Below, piece after piece: positions 44,902 through 57,025 of a stretch of 64,000 nucleotides of DNA. The notes under the pieces are model-generated. The model searched no databases, was not told where the DNA came from, and was given only the letters and a program-made list of their open reading frames with translations. How positions within the stretch are numbered: the stretch's first letter is position 1; each line of letters begins with the position of its first letter. Both the position numbers and the translations under genes were made by a program. This DNA comes from Bretschneidera sinensis. Its lineage: Eukaryota; Streptophyta; Magnoliopsida; Brassicales; Akaniaceae. The stretch spans positions 37,676,620 to 37,740,619 of the forward strand of contig CM043700.1 of assembly GCA_023935145.1 (NCBI GenBank), in the 5' to 3' direction.

Positions 44902-46985
44902 ATGATATTTGTGTTGGGTTTTGTTGCCTGGTTCAGGATCTCTGGCAGTTGCTTTATCTCGACCATTTGGGATCAAAATCTCGAGGGTTTTCAGGTATTA
45001 TTTTCGAAAACTCTCTCCCATTTCTTGCTGATTAAACCGTCGTACTGGAAAATGAAGAAAAAAAAGGAGGATTTTGAATCATGGGTTTTTTTGATGTTGT
45101 TCATTGTATAATCGAACTCAATTTGACAAGCAAAGCTCCGTTTTTCTATGCTCTTAAAATGATTCAGGAAATTTCATTCTCTCTTATATTCCAATCAATC
45201 AAATAGAGCTAATTCTCCCCAATTTAGTAATGAAATCAAGTTTTGATTCAATCAATTCATATGATCAATTGGGTTTATCCTCAATTCTCTATTCATTTCC
45301 TATAATATTGACAATTTTAATTGGGACCCCGAAAAACAGAGTCCTTTTTGCAGACAATATCCGTACCCATGTTCAGAAACGCGAGCTGCAACTCGGCCGA
45401 TTCGGAGCTCTGCCGAGACGACTCGGCTGCTTTCGTCCTAAAATTCGTCGCCATTGCATCCATCCTAGTCTCGGGCGCCACAGGCGTCGCCATCCCGCTC
45501 GTCGGCAGGAACCGGCGCTTCCTCCGTACCGACGGGAACCTCTTCGTCGCCGCCAAGGCTTTTGCCGCCGGGGTCATCCTAGCAACCGGCTTCGTCCACA
45601 TGCTCTCGGGCGGTACGGGCGCACTATCCAATCCGTGCTTGCCCAAGTACCCGTGGTCCAAGTTCCCCTTCTCCGGGTTCTTCGCCATGATAGCCGCTTT
45701 GCTCACTCTTCTCGTCGATTTCGTGGGGACCCAGTATTACGAGAGGAAACAAGGGCTAACCCGGGCGAGCGAGGAGCAGGTTCGGGTCGGGTCGGAGGCT
45801 GAAGCGGGCTTGGAGTCGGGTATTGTTCTGGTGGTTGATGAGGGTAATAAGGATCGGAACGGGACGGTGTTTGGGGAGGAGGAAGGCGGTAGCATGCACA
45901 TCGTGGGGATGCATGCGCACGCGGCGCACCATAGACACAACCACCCTCATGGGCAGGACGCATGTGACGGGCACGTGAAGAGGGACCATGGGCACGGCCA
46001 TGGCCATGGCCATGGACACGGGCACGGACATGGATTTGGGGATGAGGACGAGGAGAGTGGCGTTAGGCACGTCGTCGTTTCTCAGGTAATTTATTTGTCT
46101 ATTTAATATACTATTTATTAGGGTTTTTTTTTTTTGGTGTTCTGTGTTGTTGCTTTTTGGGGAGTAAATTAGTGGTTTTTTATTGTGGTTGTGGAGCTTT
46201 ATTCGTTGTAGTTGATGAAAAAGCATGCTTAATGTCCATGTTTTTGACTCGTCGTGGGAATAACGTGGGGGCCACTTAAGTGGCTTTTGGATTGTGGACT
46301 GTAAAAAAATTTCGGCTATAAACTTTCTTGAATCGAGAGGGAATCAATCCAAGAAAGAAAGTCATTTCCCTTTATTTTGACATTTTTATTATCTTTAGCC
46401 AATTTACATCACACTGTTTTTGAGTCAACGCTACATTTTTCTATGCCATATCATGGCAATTGCTGTAACATGTCAAATTGTCAATTGATTCTTCTGTTGG
46501 GCACTGAAGATTTGACTTTACTTTTGCAGATTTTGGAGCTTGGAATTGTATCGCACTCAATTATCATTGGACTATCACTTGGAGTTTCACAAAGTCCATG
46601 TACCATAAGACCTTTGATTGCAGCATTATCCTTCCATCAGTTTTTTGAAGGATTCGCCCTTGGAGGCTGCATCTCTCAAGCACAATTTAACGCAAAATCA
46701 GCAACAATAATGGCTTGCTTTTTCGCCATTACAACCCCCGCAGGGATCGGTGTCGGGACTGCCATTGCATCGTCATACAACAATCGTAGCTCTGGTGCTC
46801 TGGTTGTTGAAGGCATCTTGGATTCCCTTTCTGCTGGAATTTTGGTATACATGGCTTTGGTGGATCTCATTGCTGCAGATTTTCTCAGTAAGAGGATGAG
46901 CTGCAACTTTAGACTTCAAGTAGTCTCTTATTTCATGCTCTTCCTTGGAGCTGGATTGATGTCTTCCCTTGCAATCTGGGCTTGA
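44902..46985 (+). CDS. ZIP4: ZIP-family zinc/iron transporter, ZIP4/IRT3-like (3 exons)
   Basis: Plasma-membrane importer of Zn2+ (and possibly Fe2+) of the plant ZIP family. Exons: 44902-44994, 45354-46085, 46530-46985, all GT-AG and phase 0, giving about 426 aa, normal for the ZIP4/IRT3 clade. Features: hydrophobic N-terminus (exon 1), TM1-TM3 in exon 2 ([47 protein letters not shown]), then a variable cytosolic loop with His clusters ([14 protein letters not shown] and eight HG units at about residues 212-258) thought to bind metal. Exon 3 has the signature TM4-TM5 ([20 protein letters not shown]) and ends [11 protein letters not shown]. Start chosen because MIFV.. resembles Arabidopsis ZIP4; an in-frame ATG at 44725 is possible. 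Two ZDREs upstream suggest induction under zinc deficiency. No lesion seen. Confidence 0.93.
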
Positions 46986-47329
46986 TTTAATTGCTTTTTT
47001 CTTTCCTATCTTGCTGGTTAAGTCGCTTTTTTTTTGTTAGAAGTTTTTCAGCAACACGTCAAAAGTTTCAGATTTACTTCATTGCTGGGTGGAGTAAGGA
47101 GGAAGAAGGTCTGGGATAAATTGTTGTAGCCTTTGATCAATGTTTTAAACATTATCTTTTCCATGCTGAACAGAGGCCTTGGGGTTGACGATGGATTTGC
47201 CTCCAAATGGCAGCAACAGGGTTATCATTAGCTCCACCAAAATTCTTCATTTGTCACTTGTTTGAAAAAGTTAATTGGACATCCTTTTTTTGGGAGACCA
47301 CACTTTGTAGTGTTTTTGTGCTTCTGTTT
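46986..47329. other. 3' flank of the ZIP gene
   Basis: Probably the 3' UTR and short spacer up to the LINE tail. No AATAAA signal was noticed and no other feature is seen. Confidence 0.4.
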
Positions 47330-49500
47330 TTTTTTTTTTTTTTTTAATCCGTAAATGTTAATATATTGATCAATTATGTATAAAAAACGCTTGGCATACT
47401 CAAGAGATATAGCATGGATAGCATTCACAAAATTACATAAGAAGTCTGAGCTCAGGAAAACTAGCATATACAATTTTATACACATGAATTTTAATTTTCC
47501 TGATTATACTACTAGGATGGGCTATAATTCCATCAAACTGTCTAGCATTTCTTGCAAGCCATATGTGGTGAACAGTGCTGGCCAGAGCAACTCTCTTGGC
47601 TTTAGCAGGAGGTTCTTTTCTTTTAGCTTCTTTGTGGATCCATTTTGCAGCACTCTTTATAGTGTTCATGCCTCTTCTACTTCCCAGCCATCCTTTGATG
47701 TCTGACCAAATGATTGCACTAATCCGACATAAAAAGAAGAGATGATCAATTGATTCTTTAGACTCTCTACACATAGGGCACATTTTTGTCCATTTCAGCG
47801 AATAGAAGCTTGTCTTTAGTGAGAAGTTTTTCCTTAATAGCTAGCCAAAGAATGAATGAGTGTTTGGGAGTGCAGCTAATGTTCCATACTATAGAAGCCT
47901 AAGGGACTTTAGAACCTCTAGGCCTGAGACTGTTATAGGCTTTTTTTATGCTGATTTGTTTCATCTCTTCCCACTCCAACATCTTGGATTGTGCCTGCTG
48001 AATGGACCCTTCAGAAGAGATCAACCCATTTTTAATTTCAAGAATTTTCTTCCATAAGGTTGAGTCTTCATGCTTGGGATTAGCTGTCCAAATAGAACTC
48101 CCTTGTATGTAGAAATGGTGTACCCACCTGACCCAAAGAGAGTCTTTCTTGTGGTGAATGTTCCATAATGCTCTTGCTAGGAGAGCTGTGTTCCAGCTTT
48201 TGAGATCAATAAGCCCCAAACCCCCTTCTGTTTTGGGCAGACACACTTCTTTCCAAGCCACCAGGGCTTTTCTGGAACCAGAATTCTTGCCACTCCATAG
48301 GAATGCTCTACACAGTCTTATAATTCTATCCAAAATGTTTGGTGGAATGGGAAAAATTGCCAGCCAGAAACACTCCACTTCCTGAAGCACTGATTTGATC
48401 AACTCTGCTCTTCCAGCATAAGACAATGTGCTGCCAACCCAAGCATTTATATATGCAGATATTTTGTCAATAAGAGGAAGATAGTGTGCTGAATTAAGTC
48501 TTTAAGATGCCAAATGGATCCCCAAATATCTAAACGGAATACTACCTTCTTCAAACCTAGTAACTCTTCTGATTTCTAGAAGCTTAGGCCTAGGAATTCT
48601 AGCAGAGTAGAAACTTGATTTAGGCATACTGGCCTGCAGCCCTGAACATTCACTGAACCTCTTCACACATTTCATTAGCAGTCTAACTGACCAAGAATCT
48701 TTTTTTGCAAAAAGAATGAGATCATCTGCAAAAGGAAGGTGAGTAATTTTGAATTGCTCACACTTGGGATGGAATTTAAATCCTGACTCTTCATTCAGTC
48801 TAGCCAGCAATCTAGAAAGGTACTCCAGGCACATGACAAACAGGAAAGGTGAGAGGGGATCTCCTTGTCTAAGACCTCTCTTCCCCTCAAAAAAACCATG
48901 AAGACTCCCATTGATTGAGATGGAGTAGGAAAATGTAGTAACACACTCCAGCACCCATCTTCTAAACTTCTCTGGGAATCCAAGGCCTTTAAGCATACTT
49001 TCCAGGAACCCCCAATTAACTGTGTCATAAGCTTTTCTAAGATCGATCTTTAGCATACATCTAGGAGAGATTCTCTTCCTGCTGTATTTTCTAAGGAGCT
49101 CCTGCACTAAGTATATATTCTCAGTCATGCTCCTATTCTTTATAAATGCTGCCTGAGCTGGGTTGATAATACTAACCAAGATAGGAGATAAACATGAGGC
49201 TATAATCTTGGATATAGTTTTGTAGACCATATTACAGCATGCAATTGGCCTGAAGTCTTCAACTTTTGCAGCATGCTTGCTCTTTGGGATCATTGCTAAA
49301 GCAGTATGGTTAATCTATTTCAGGAGTTTCCCATTTCTGAAAAATTCTTGAACAACCCTCACCGCATCCTGTTTGATAGTCTCCCAAGCTTTTTTGAAAA
49401 AAGTTGAAGTGTAACCATCTGGACCTGGGGACTTATCTTCACCTATGCTATACAAGGTTGCTTTTATCTCTTCTTCGGTTTTGTTTTGACAGTAAATGGT
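47330..49500 (-). mobile_element. 5'-truncated L1-type LINE, minus strand
   Basis: The minus strand carries an ORF2 remnant starting near 49490 in the RT N-terminal block (EEIKATLYSIGEDKSPGPDG). Following are IPKSKHAAKVEDFRPI, DLRKAYDTVNW, GLRQGDPLSPFLF, the catalytic box FADD near 48720, and a zinc-binding RT C-terminal domain (CPMCRESKESIDHLFFLC, about 47780-47730). A poly-T run at 47330-47345 is the poly(A) tail. The endonuclease domain and ORF1 are missing. Lesions: stops at about 49318, 48502 (Lys codon to TAA) and 47899 (Trp codon to TAG), and a frameshift near 47785. It lies tail-to-tail with the ZIP gene. No clear TSD found. Confidence 0.88.
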
Positions 49501-49572
49501 AGCTGCTTAAAACATTGATATATAGCTATAGCCTATACTTACAGCCCGCTTAAAAGGATCGAAAACAAACTG

Positions 49573-50514
49573 TAACGGTGAGCATGAATCGGTTTGATTT
49601 GTGTTGGTTTAAAAAATTAACCAAATTTAATTATATCAGGTTAGAAAAATTTCAATCCAACTCAATTTATGAATCTATCCAACCATAACTTAATCTAATT
49701 CATTAAAATTGCTTTGGGTCGTGTTACTTGTTTAATATTTTTTCATTTAAAAAGTGACGCAAACATACGTAAGAAAAAATATTTTACTACAATTATTTAA
49801 CATTCATTGTATCCAAAATTAAATTCATACAAGAATTTATTCAATCTTACAAACCATCATTTACAAATTAAGTACCTAAAATCACTTCACATAAAATTCA
49901 AACAATCTTAATTTAATACAAACCATATAAAAGTAAAAAAAAAAAAAACTAGTTTTTAAAGGTATTTGATCTATCAAACTCTTCAAAACCTCAACACTAA
50001 TATATATTTTGTTCTACAATCTCTATAACCAAATTCAATCATATCAAAAATGTAAAGTGAATAAACGTAGGATAAGCAAATCAATTCGACAAGTTTTTAG
50101 AAAGCATACTAAAAGTCCAAAATAAATTCTTTCACGGGAATAAACGGTCTTTTCAACTAAAAAATATTAAAAAGAAATATGTTCCTCACATATTTAAATT
50201 CTAATTGATCTTTTTGATGGAAACTATCATTTTTGTTATAAGGTTTCGAAGAAGAAAAAGAAATGAAATGATAATATATATATATATATAAACACATGAA
50301 ATATATATTGCAATCAAAACTAACATAACAAAATATGAATGTAATCCATCAATCATCGAAGTAAATATATTATATATAAAATATAATATAATTACATAAT
50401 GACGGGGTTACTGGTTTGAGTTGGGTTGAAAATTTTTAACCTGTGACCCAATCAAACCCATTATACCGATTTAGATCGGGTCTACAGGTCCACCGATTTT
50501 TATGTTCACCCCTA
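49573..50514. mobile_element. Probable hAT-like MITE
   Basis: Left end CGGTGAGCATGAATCGGTTTG and right end, reverse-complemented, AGGGGTGAACATAAAAATCGG form imperfect terminal inverted repeats; the inner flanks also mirror each other (TTAACC, CCCAACTC). No transposase ORF. No clear 8-bp TSD could be read. Confidence 0.4.
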
Positions 50515-52436
50515 GTATCAAAGAGTTTAAGGGTGAGCATGGTCTGTGGTTCGGATTGGAAATTTCACCAAAATTGAATCAAATTTGGGAGGTTATGTTA
50601 GAAATGGACTGTAATCAACCCGAACAACTCTTAATAACTGAACCAATAATAAATCGATTAGTTTATTTATTTTTTAAATAAAAAATTATTTTAAATCAAC
50701 CCGATATATCCAAAATTTTATGATAAAATTGATTATGTTAATGCATGTATCAAATTTAGGGATGACGATAATCAACTGATCACTTGAAAATCCATTATGT
50801 TCAATCAGACTGGTTATTTTTTTGCGGTGGTAGTGAGTGTACATGGATGTGAAAATCACCGATCGAAGTGAGAGTGAGTGGGTTAGAAATCCATCGTCCC
50901 ACCCACCCACCCATATCCTCGCCCCTACGGAATTTCAATTATACTTTTAATTAGTTTGTATATTTTCCAACCTTATTGTTTTCTCCTATAAAAGCTTTTT
51001 AAAAAAATATATGTGTTTTAGATTATGATATAAATATTTGTTGACGGTGGTTGTGAAAAATTTTATGTAGCATAATTTATGTTGTTGGACTTTATAAGAA
51101 TGGTTTGTGATTTGTTGGTTTTATTTAAAATACGCAAGTTCGAAAAAAAGTTTGTGTTGTTCTTTTTTATGCAAAGGTTTATGTTTGAAAATTAGATTTT
51201 AGAGAATTTTTAAGAAAAAAATATACGTGAGTAGAAGCGGATGGATGTTGTTAACCGCCTCACTCGTAATGGTAAACGATTTGTATAAACAATCGTCATT
51301 CGATCTGGTTTATAGATGGATGTGGATGATCATTTTCATCTATGAATATAAATACAAATGAAGGGAAACTGCAAATAGTCACATCCCTTGTAATCCTTAT
51401 TCAAATTCAACATTAAAACTAATAAAAGAAATTTAGGTTCTTATTCAATTGTAAAATACAAATTTAAAATTTTTAATATATGATATCTATAGCTTTAAAT
51501 TTGATATTGTACTTATGTTGTTTTAGTTGTTTAGCATTTCTTAGATAGAGTTGATGAACTCAATAAAGAAATGCATATAAAATAAAATATAGTATTTAAT
51601 AATAATGGTTCCGGTCTCAACGATTTTCTAAATACTTAGCTCAACCCGAGCCAAACTAATGAAAATCTCTTGAAAAAATTGAAATCGAATCCAATCAGTC
51701 ATAGATTCAGCTTGGTTTGATTGCTAAATCAACCTTTTGTTTGCGAAATTTTGTTCGGGACCTTTTTTACTCGAATTTTTCTCATCTCGTGTTTTTCTCA
51801 TAGCTTAGATTTTGCTTACCTTGTGTTTTTTTTTTCTCATAACTCAAATTTTTTATCTGAACGAAATCCTCTGTCCACATCACTTTAATTTTTCTCACAA
51901 TTCAAACATTTGATCTCATGAAACTCTTAGCCCACGTAATTCAGATTAAGATTTTTCTCATAACTCAGAATTTTGACTTTTATGTCAATGAGCTCATGAA
52001 ATCCTCAGTCCACAACTCAGATTTTCCGCGTAGCTCAAAATTTGACTTTTAAATCATCCAAACTCATGAAATACTAGGCCCTAGATCCTTTTAGGATTAT
52101 TCGAATAATGTGTGAGCCATTCTACTAGTAAGCTCTCTCTGCCTAGCTCAAATATAGATCTTTCTAATGTCATTCTTGTAACGCTTATGAGCTATGAATA
52201 AGCTTAGCTTACATAGCTCACATTTAGATAATTTTAAGGTCATTTGAGTATTGAAATTTTTGACCTATATTACTTTGATTTTTCTCACATAAGGTTTCTT
52301 TCATAACTTGGAATTTAACCTTTAAGTTATTTTGAGGTCATGAAACCCTCGTCCACATAACTAAGAGTTTTTTCATTTCTTAGTTTAGATTTAAATCCTT
52401 TTAAAATCATTCGAGATATTTTATATGAACTAGGGT

Positions 52437-52790
52437 TGAAAGACATGGATCAAATAGAAAGAACAATTGTAGTCTCTTCAAGGGAAACTAAACCTCCTTA
52501 AGAAAGACTTCAAATATTACTCCATGCTGAACTTCAGTACACAACTATATTTATAACTCTTTCTCAAACTAACTCCTAAATTATCTACCCAATAAACCCA
52601 CTTCCCCTTCATACTAACGACAGTGACCAGTTAACAACTCATTCCCTTCATACCAGGAAAGTGACATGTTTCAGATAACAATCCATAAGAACCCACTTAT
52701 TATGTGGAGATCCCACTAGTAGAGGCCTCCCAAGACTCCCATCTCCTAACAACCGGCTAACCTCCTAACAACTATCTAACACTTCCTATT
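52437..52790 (-). mobile_element. Possible Copia-like solo LTR
   Basis: On the minus strand it begins TGTTAGATAG, contains TTATAAATATA about two thirds along and ends CCATGTCTTTCA (TG...CA, 354 bp). No matching 5-bp TSD is visible, so the borders or the call may be wrong. Confidence 0.3.
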
Positions 52791-53764
52791 ACATTAATTC
52801 CATGCACTACATCACGCTGCACATGATTGGCACATGGTCTTTATTGAAATCCAAGAAAAACTAGGAATCCAGCAATTTGTAACAGTCTTTTAATTATGTG
52901 CAATATCTTGATTTTTTTTTAAATTTTATTTTCTTGTGTGGTTAAGGTGTTTTTGTTTGGAACAGAGAGAATTGGTATTTTCGTAGAACTAAAAGTTTTA
53001 TTGTATTATTTATTCTTAGATTTTCTAACGTCAGGACGGTAGTATGGAATTAAAGCATTGAAATCAAAATTAAAGGGAATATGTTTTTTAACAGTAAAAA
53101 TGGTAAGAGGAAGTACCCATTTCTTCCAAATCCATATTTGAAACATCAATTTCGTTCAACAATATAAAATAAGCAAGTTTGTTTTGTTGATATTAGTAAT
53201 GCAAGGAAATAGAAAATCTTGTAAGAGACTCCGGAGATCTAGTAGACCAGCACGCATAAATTCCCTTACATGTACACTTGGACAGACAATTTTCACAAAC
53301 AACCATCGAAAGCCATCTTTAGTCCAACGCAATTTCACCCAAATGTCACTCTTCTCTCACCGGATTTCTCCGCCTATCCCCACCACCACCTCATACTCCA
53401 GCAAACCCATAAAGCCTGAAAAACCCAATTCTACCCTTCCATCCAACCGCACTCCCATGCCCATTGTCGTCTTTTCACTCATCTCCCTCCTCATCGGCAT
53501 CGCCGGTTCTATCTTCGCGATCACTGCCATCACCCGACCCAGACCAGTACCCGTTTTCCGCTGCGGCAGATCCGAAGACACTTTCCGGGCATTTTACTCC
53601 CTTACGGGTTCTCGAAAGCTCGGGGATGGAGATATTAGCGGGCGCTTAATTGATCGGCCTAAGCTTCTCGGGTTCGTTGGGATCCAAACCGGGTTCGAGT
53701 CGGGTTATCGACGGGCCGCCCTTAGGAGTACTTGGTTCCCTTCTGACTCGGATGGGCTTTTACG

Positions 53765-56700
53765 GTATCCAATTGTCCTTTTTTGTTTTGTGTTCAAATT
53801 GAAAGCATTTTGCTTTATATAATGTGTGTTAATTGGGATTTACTATTTTTAAATTTTAACAAAGGTTAGGGATTAATGGGTGTCATAACCCTAGTATAAA
53901 TAGTCTTTTCAGACTTGCAGCCCTCATTATCAAAATTCAGAAGTTAGAGGTTTTCAACCCTAAAGTCTATTATCTTGTTCCAGCTTCAACCTAACCTTAG
54001 CCTTTGATCTGTTTTAGAAATATTGTTTTCTCTTCCAAACATACATCACATATCCTGCTATAATGTTGAACGATGACTTTAGCTTGATTCAATTCTGGAT
54101 ATTTGTAACTTTTACAAATCATTTTTGTTAGTACGAAGCATGTGAAGTGTTATTGATGAAACTTGTGGGCGATGATGATAGTTTTTAATCCCAGCTCTAT
54201 GAGATCTTCAACTTGAAGGTCTAGGAGTAGAAACTGTTCTACCTGTCTGAGCCTTAACATTGTTTCAATAAGATAGTTCTGACTACTGATTTCCATACAA
54301 CCAACAACTTATAATATTCGCTGGAGGGGTTACTGTTTTCATTGTTTCTGTCCGTAAATTTCTTAAACAACGTAAAGATTTATTGCCAAATTCCACATGC
54401 ATCTTTAATCTGCTTGTTAGGATCAAAATGAGAAGCTCTGTGTCACTTCGCATTTTGTTTATAATGGCTAGTGGGTTAGCCAGGACAGATTTGGAACCAA
54501 ATTCCCAGTAGTCCAATTCATAATCAGTGCTTGTTTGGCTTAGCCTTTAATCTTTTTTATTTTTTCTAAACTATTCTTTTCAGATCCTAACCACATTACA
54601 TATCCTGCTATAATGTTGCATGATGGCTTAACTTGAATCAATTCTGGATTTTTGTAATGTTTGCAAAGCATTTTTTTTTTTTGGTAAGAAGCATAATGTG
54701 TTATTCAAGAAACTTGTGGGCGGTGATGGTAGTTGTTAATCCCAGCTCTATGAGATCTTCAACTGGAAGCTCTAGGAGTAGAAACTGTTCTACCTGTCTG
54801 AACCTTAACATTATTCTAATAAGTTAGTTCTGATTTTCATAAAACCAATTACTTATAATTTTCTCTGAAGGACTGTTTCAGTTTATTGTCATTGTTTCTG
54901 CCCATAAACTTCTCATTTTTTTTTATCCTAGGTAACTAGTTTACTTACTTGTGCTATGCACAGGTTTTTTTCCTAATAATTTTTAGTATGTACATATCAG
55001 TGTTTTTTTAAGGTGATTGAATGCTTTTTTTCATATTATTTTTTTTATTATTTATGTTTTACATAGTTTTTATTGTTATCATTGGTGACTAATACTTGTA
55101 GATTATTTCTTAAGATTTTTATTTTTTTCATTATATTTAGCGTAAATGGTAAAATGGATGGGAAGCAAAAGGGATGTTAGGTGTAAATTACATTATTTTT
55201 TAATATATTATCTCTAAAAACAAATTAATATATGTAAATTTAATCGATTTTGAAATGAATTTTTTAGTGTTAATGCACCATGTTATTTTCCAATGAAAGA
55301 AATATAAAATCCATATAGAAGATAAAAAATTATATTAAGAATTTTTTTTATCAATTGATATTTGATATTTTTAGCAACCATTAAAGATAAAAATTTAAAA
55401 GAAGATAAAGCGATTGAATATACATTAAAGATGGAATTATTAAGAAGTAAATAAGAGTAAATGCAATTTTTTAGCTATTTAATTGTGTGTTTATTAGAGA
55501 AATTTAATTTATATTATACTTAATTCATATTTATTATATTATATTATGTTGATGGTTGATAAAAAAATAAATGATAAGAATTTAATGTCCTTTACATGTG
55601 GCACAACAACAATGTAAAGAACTCTATATATATATATATATATTAGATTGTTATTAGGTTAGCCTGGGAAAGGTTTGGAACCAAATTCTTTGAAGTGGAT
55701 TCATAACCAATGCTTGTTTGGCTTAGCCTTCAATCAGTTTTAAAACTATTTGCTTCACTTCCTAGCCGACACCACACATCTTGCTTAAGGTTGCTCGATG
55801 ACTTAGCTTAATTCAATCATGGATTTTTGTGTAACTTTTGGCAAGCATTTTTTTTAGTATGAAGCATGTTATGTGTTATTGAGAAACTTTTGGGCGATGA
55901 TGATAGTTGTTAATCCCAGCTCTATGAGATCTTCTACTGGAAGCTCTAGGAGTAGAAACCGTTCTACCTGTCTGAGCCTGAGCATTGTTTTATAAGATAG
56001 TTCTGATTTTCATAAAACCAATATCTTATAAGTTTCTCTGAAGGAGTTACTGTTTTCAGTTTGTTGGCATTGTTTCTATCCGTAAATTTCTTAACCAATA
56101 TACAATATTATTTTCAAATTTCCTCTTGTATCATGCCTTTTTCTTTAGTCTTCTTCGTAGGATCAATATGGTCAAATCAAATGAGAAGCTCTGTCATGTT
56201 TAATTTTTTTAGTCCAATTCATAACCAGTGCTTGTTTGGCTTAAGCCTTATATCCTTTATAAAACTATTGTTTTCACTGCCTTATCTACACCACCTATGC
56301 TGCTTAGACCCATTCATTTTACCTTGTTGTACCTGTATAGGACACGACACTCCAAATATGGACTCTTCCATTCGATACTCGAAACCAAAGGAAAACTTAC
56401 AAAACCTGACAACAAATAGATGAGTCTAACACCTGGACACTTGGACACATAGTCGAGTGCGAGCAACATAGTACATCACATATCCTCCTATAATGTTGCA
56501 TGATGACTTAGCTTAATCCAGTTCTTTGCCTTCAGATTGTTATCCTTACTTTTATTTGGCTAAGGTTTAGTCAAAGTGCTTGTTTTTCTCTTACAAAATT
56601 AGTTGCATGATGACTTAGCTTAAACCAGTTCTTGATTTTTGTAACTTTTGCAAGGCATTTTTTATAGTGCGGGGCCTGTTATGTATTGTTGAGGAAAATT

Positions 56701-57025
56701 GAGAGCGATGATGATAGTTGTTAATCCTAGATCTATCTAGGAGTGGAACTGGTTCTTATTTGGCTAATCCTTCAGATTGTTATCCTTACTTTTGTTTGGC
56801 TATGGTTTTGTCAAAGTGCTTGTTTTTCTCTTACAAAATTAGGTTTTTATCAAATTATATTCTCCTTCTTTCCCCCCCCCTTCTCTTGGACTCTTATGTC
56901 TTTGTAACCTATTTACAAAAGTTAATTTATATACTTCTATTTGCCCTCTTCCTCTCTCTTTTCTTGGACTGTACTTTGTAATTAATCCTAAAAGTAATTT
57001 ACATACTGCTATTTGCCATTCCTAG
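53765..57025 (+). repeat. Large intron 1 made of about 540-bp repeats
   Basis: Units share TGCTATAATGTTG, AATCCCAGCTCTATGAGATC and GTGCTTGTTTGGCTTAGCC. Copies begin near 54004 and 54541 (546 bp apart), then near 55715 and 56230, with a partial copy from 56460. A 75-bp segment with CAGATTGTTATCCTTAC repeats at about 56530 and 56760. Copy 2 is separated from copy 3 by an AT-rich stretch (about 54928-55660). Confidence 0.7.
54928..55660. other. AT-rich segment interrupting the intron repeats
   Basis: Starts near CTAGGTAACTAGTTTAC and TGTGCTATGCACAGG, runs through very AT-rich DNA and ends in a TA microsatellite (55624-55644). It is absent from the other repeat units, so it may be an insertion. 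Family not recognised. Confidence 0.35.

Larger units (their letters stand above)
49501..53342. other. Intergenic between the LINE and the galactosyltransferase
   Basis: AT-rich with a probable MITE (49573-50514), a TA microsatellite (50274-50290), faint irregular repeats of a CTCATAACTCAAATTTT-like motif (about 51770-52380) and a possible solo LTR (52437-52790). No gene is supported. The last few hundred bases should include the promoter of the next gene. Confidence 0.5.

Noticed and set aside
45230..45802. 190-codon Arg-rich ORF overlapping ZIP exon 2
   Set aside because: Out-of-frame shadow of the GC-rich ZIP exon.
50531..50930. Second MITE starting AGGGTGAGCATGGTC
   Set aside because: Only one end resembles the first MITE; the matching right end near 50920 is too weak.
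51770..52380. Degenerate repeats with CTCATAACTCAAATTTT-like motif
   Set aside because: Spacing is irregular and similarity low; not enough to define a repeat unit.
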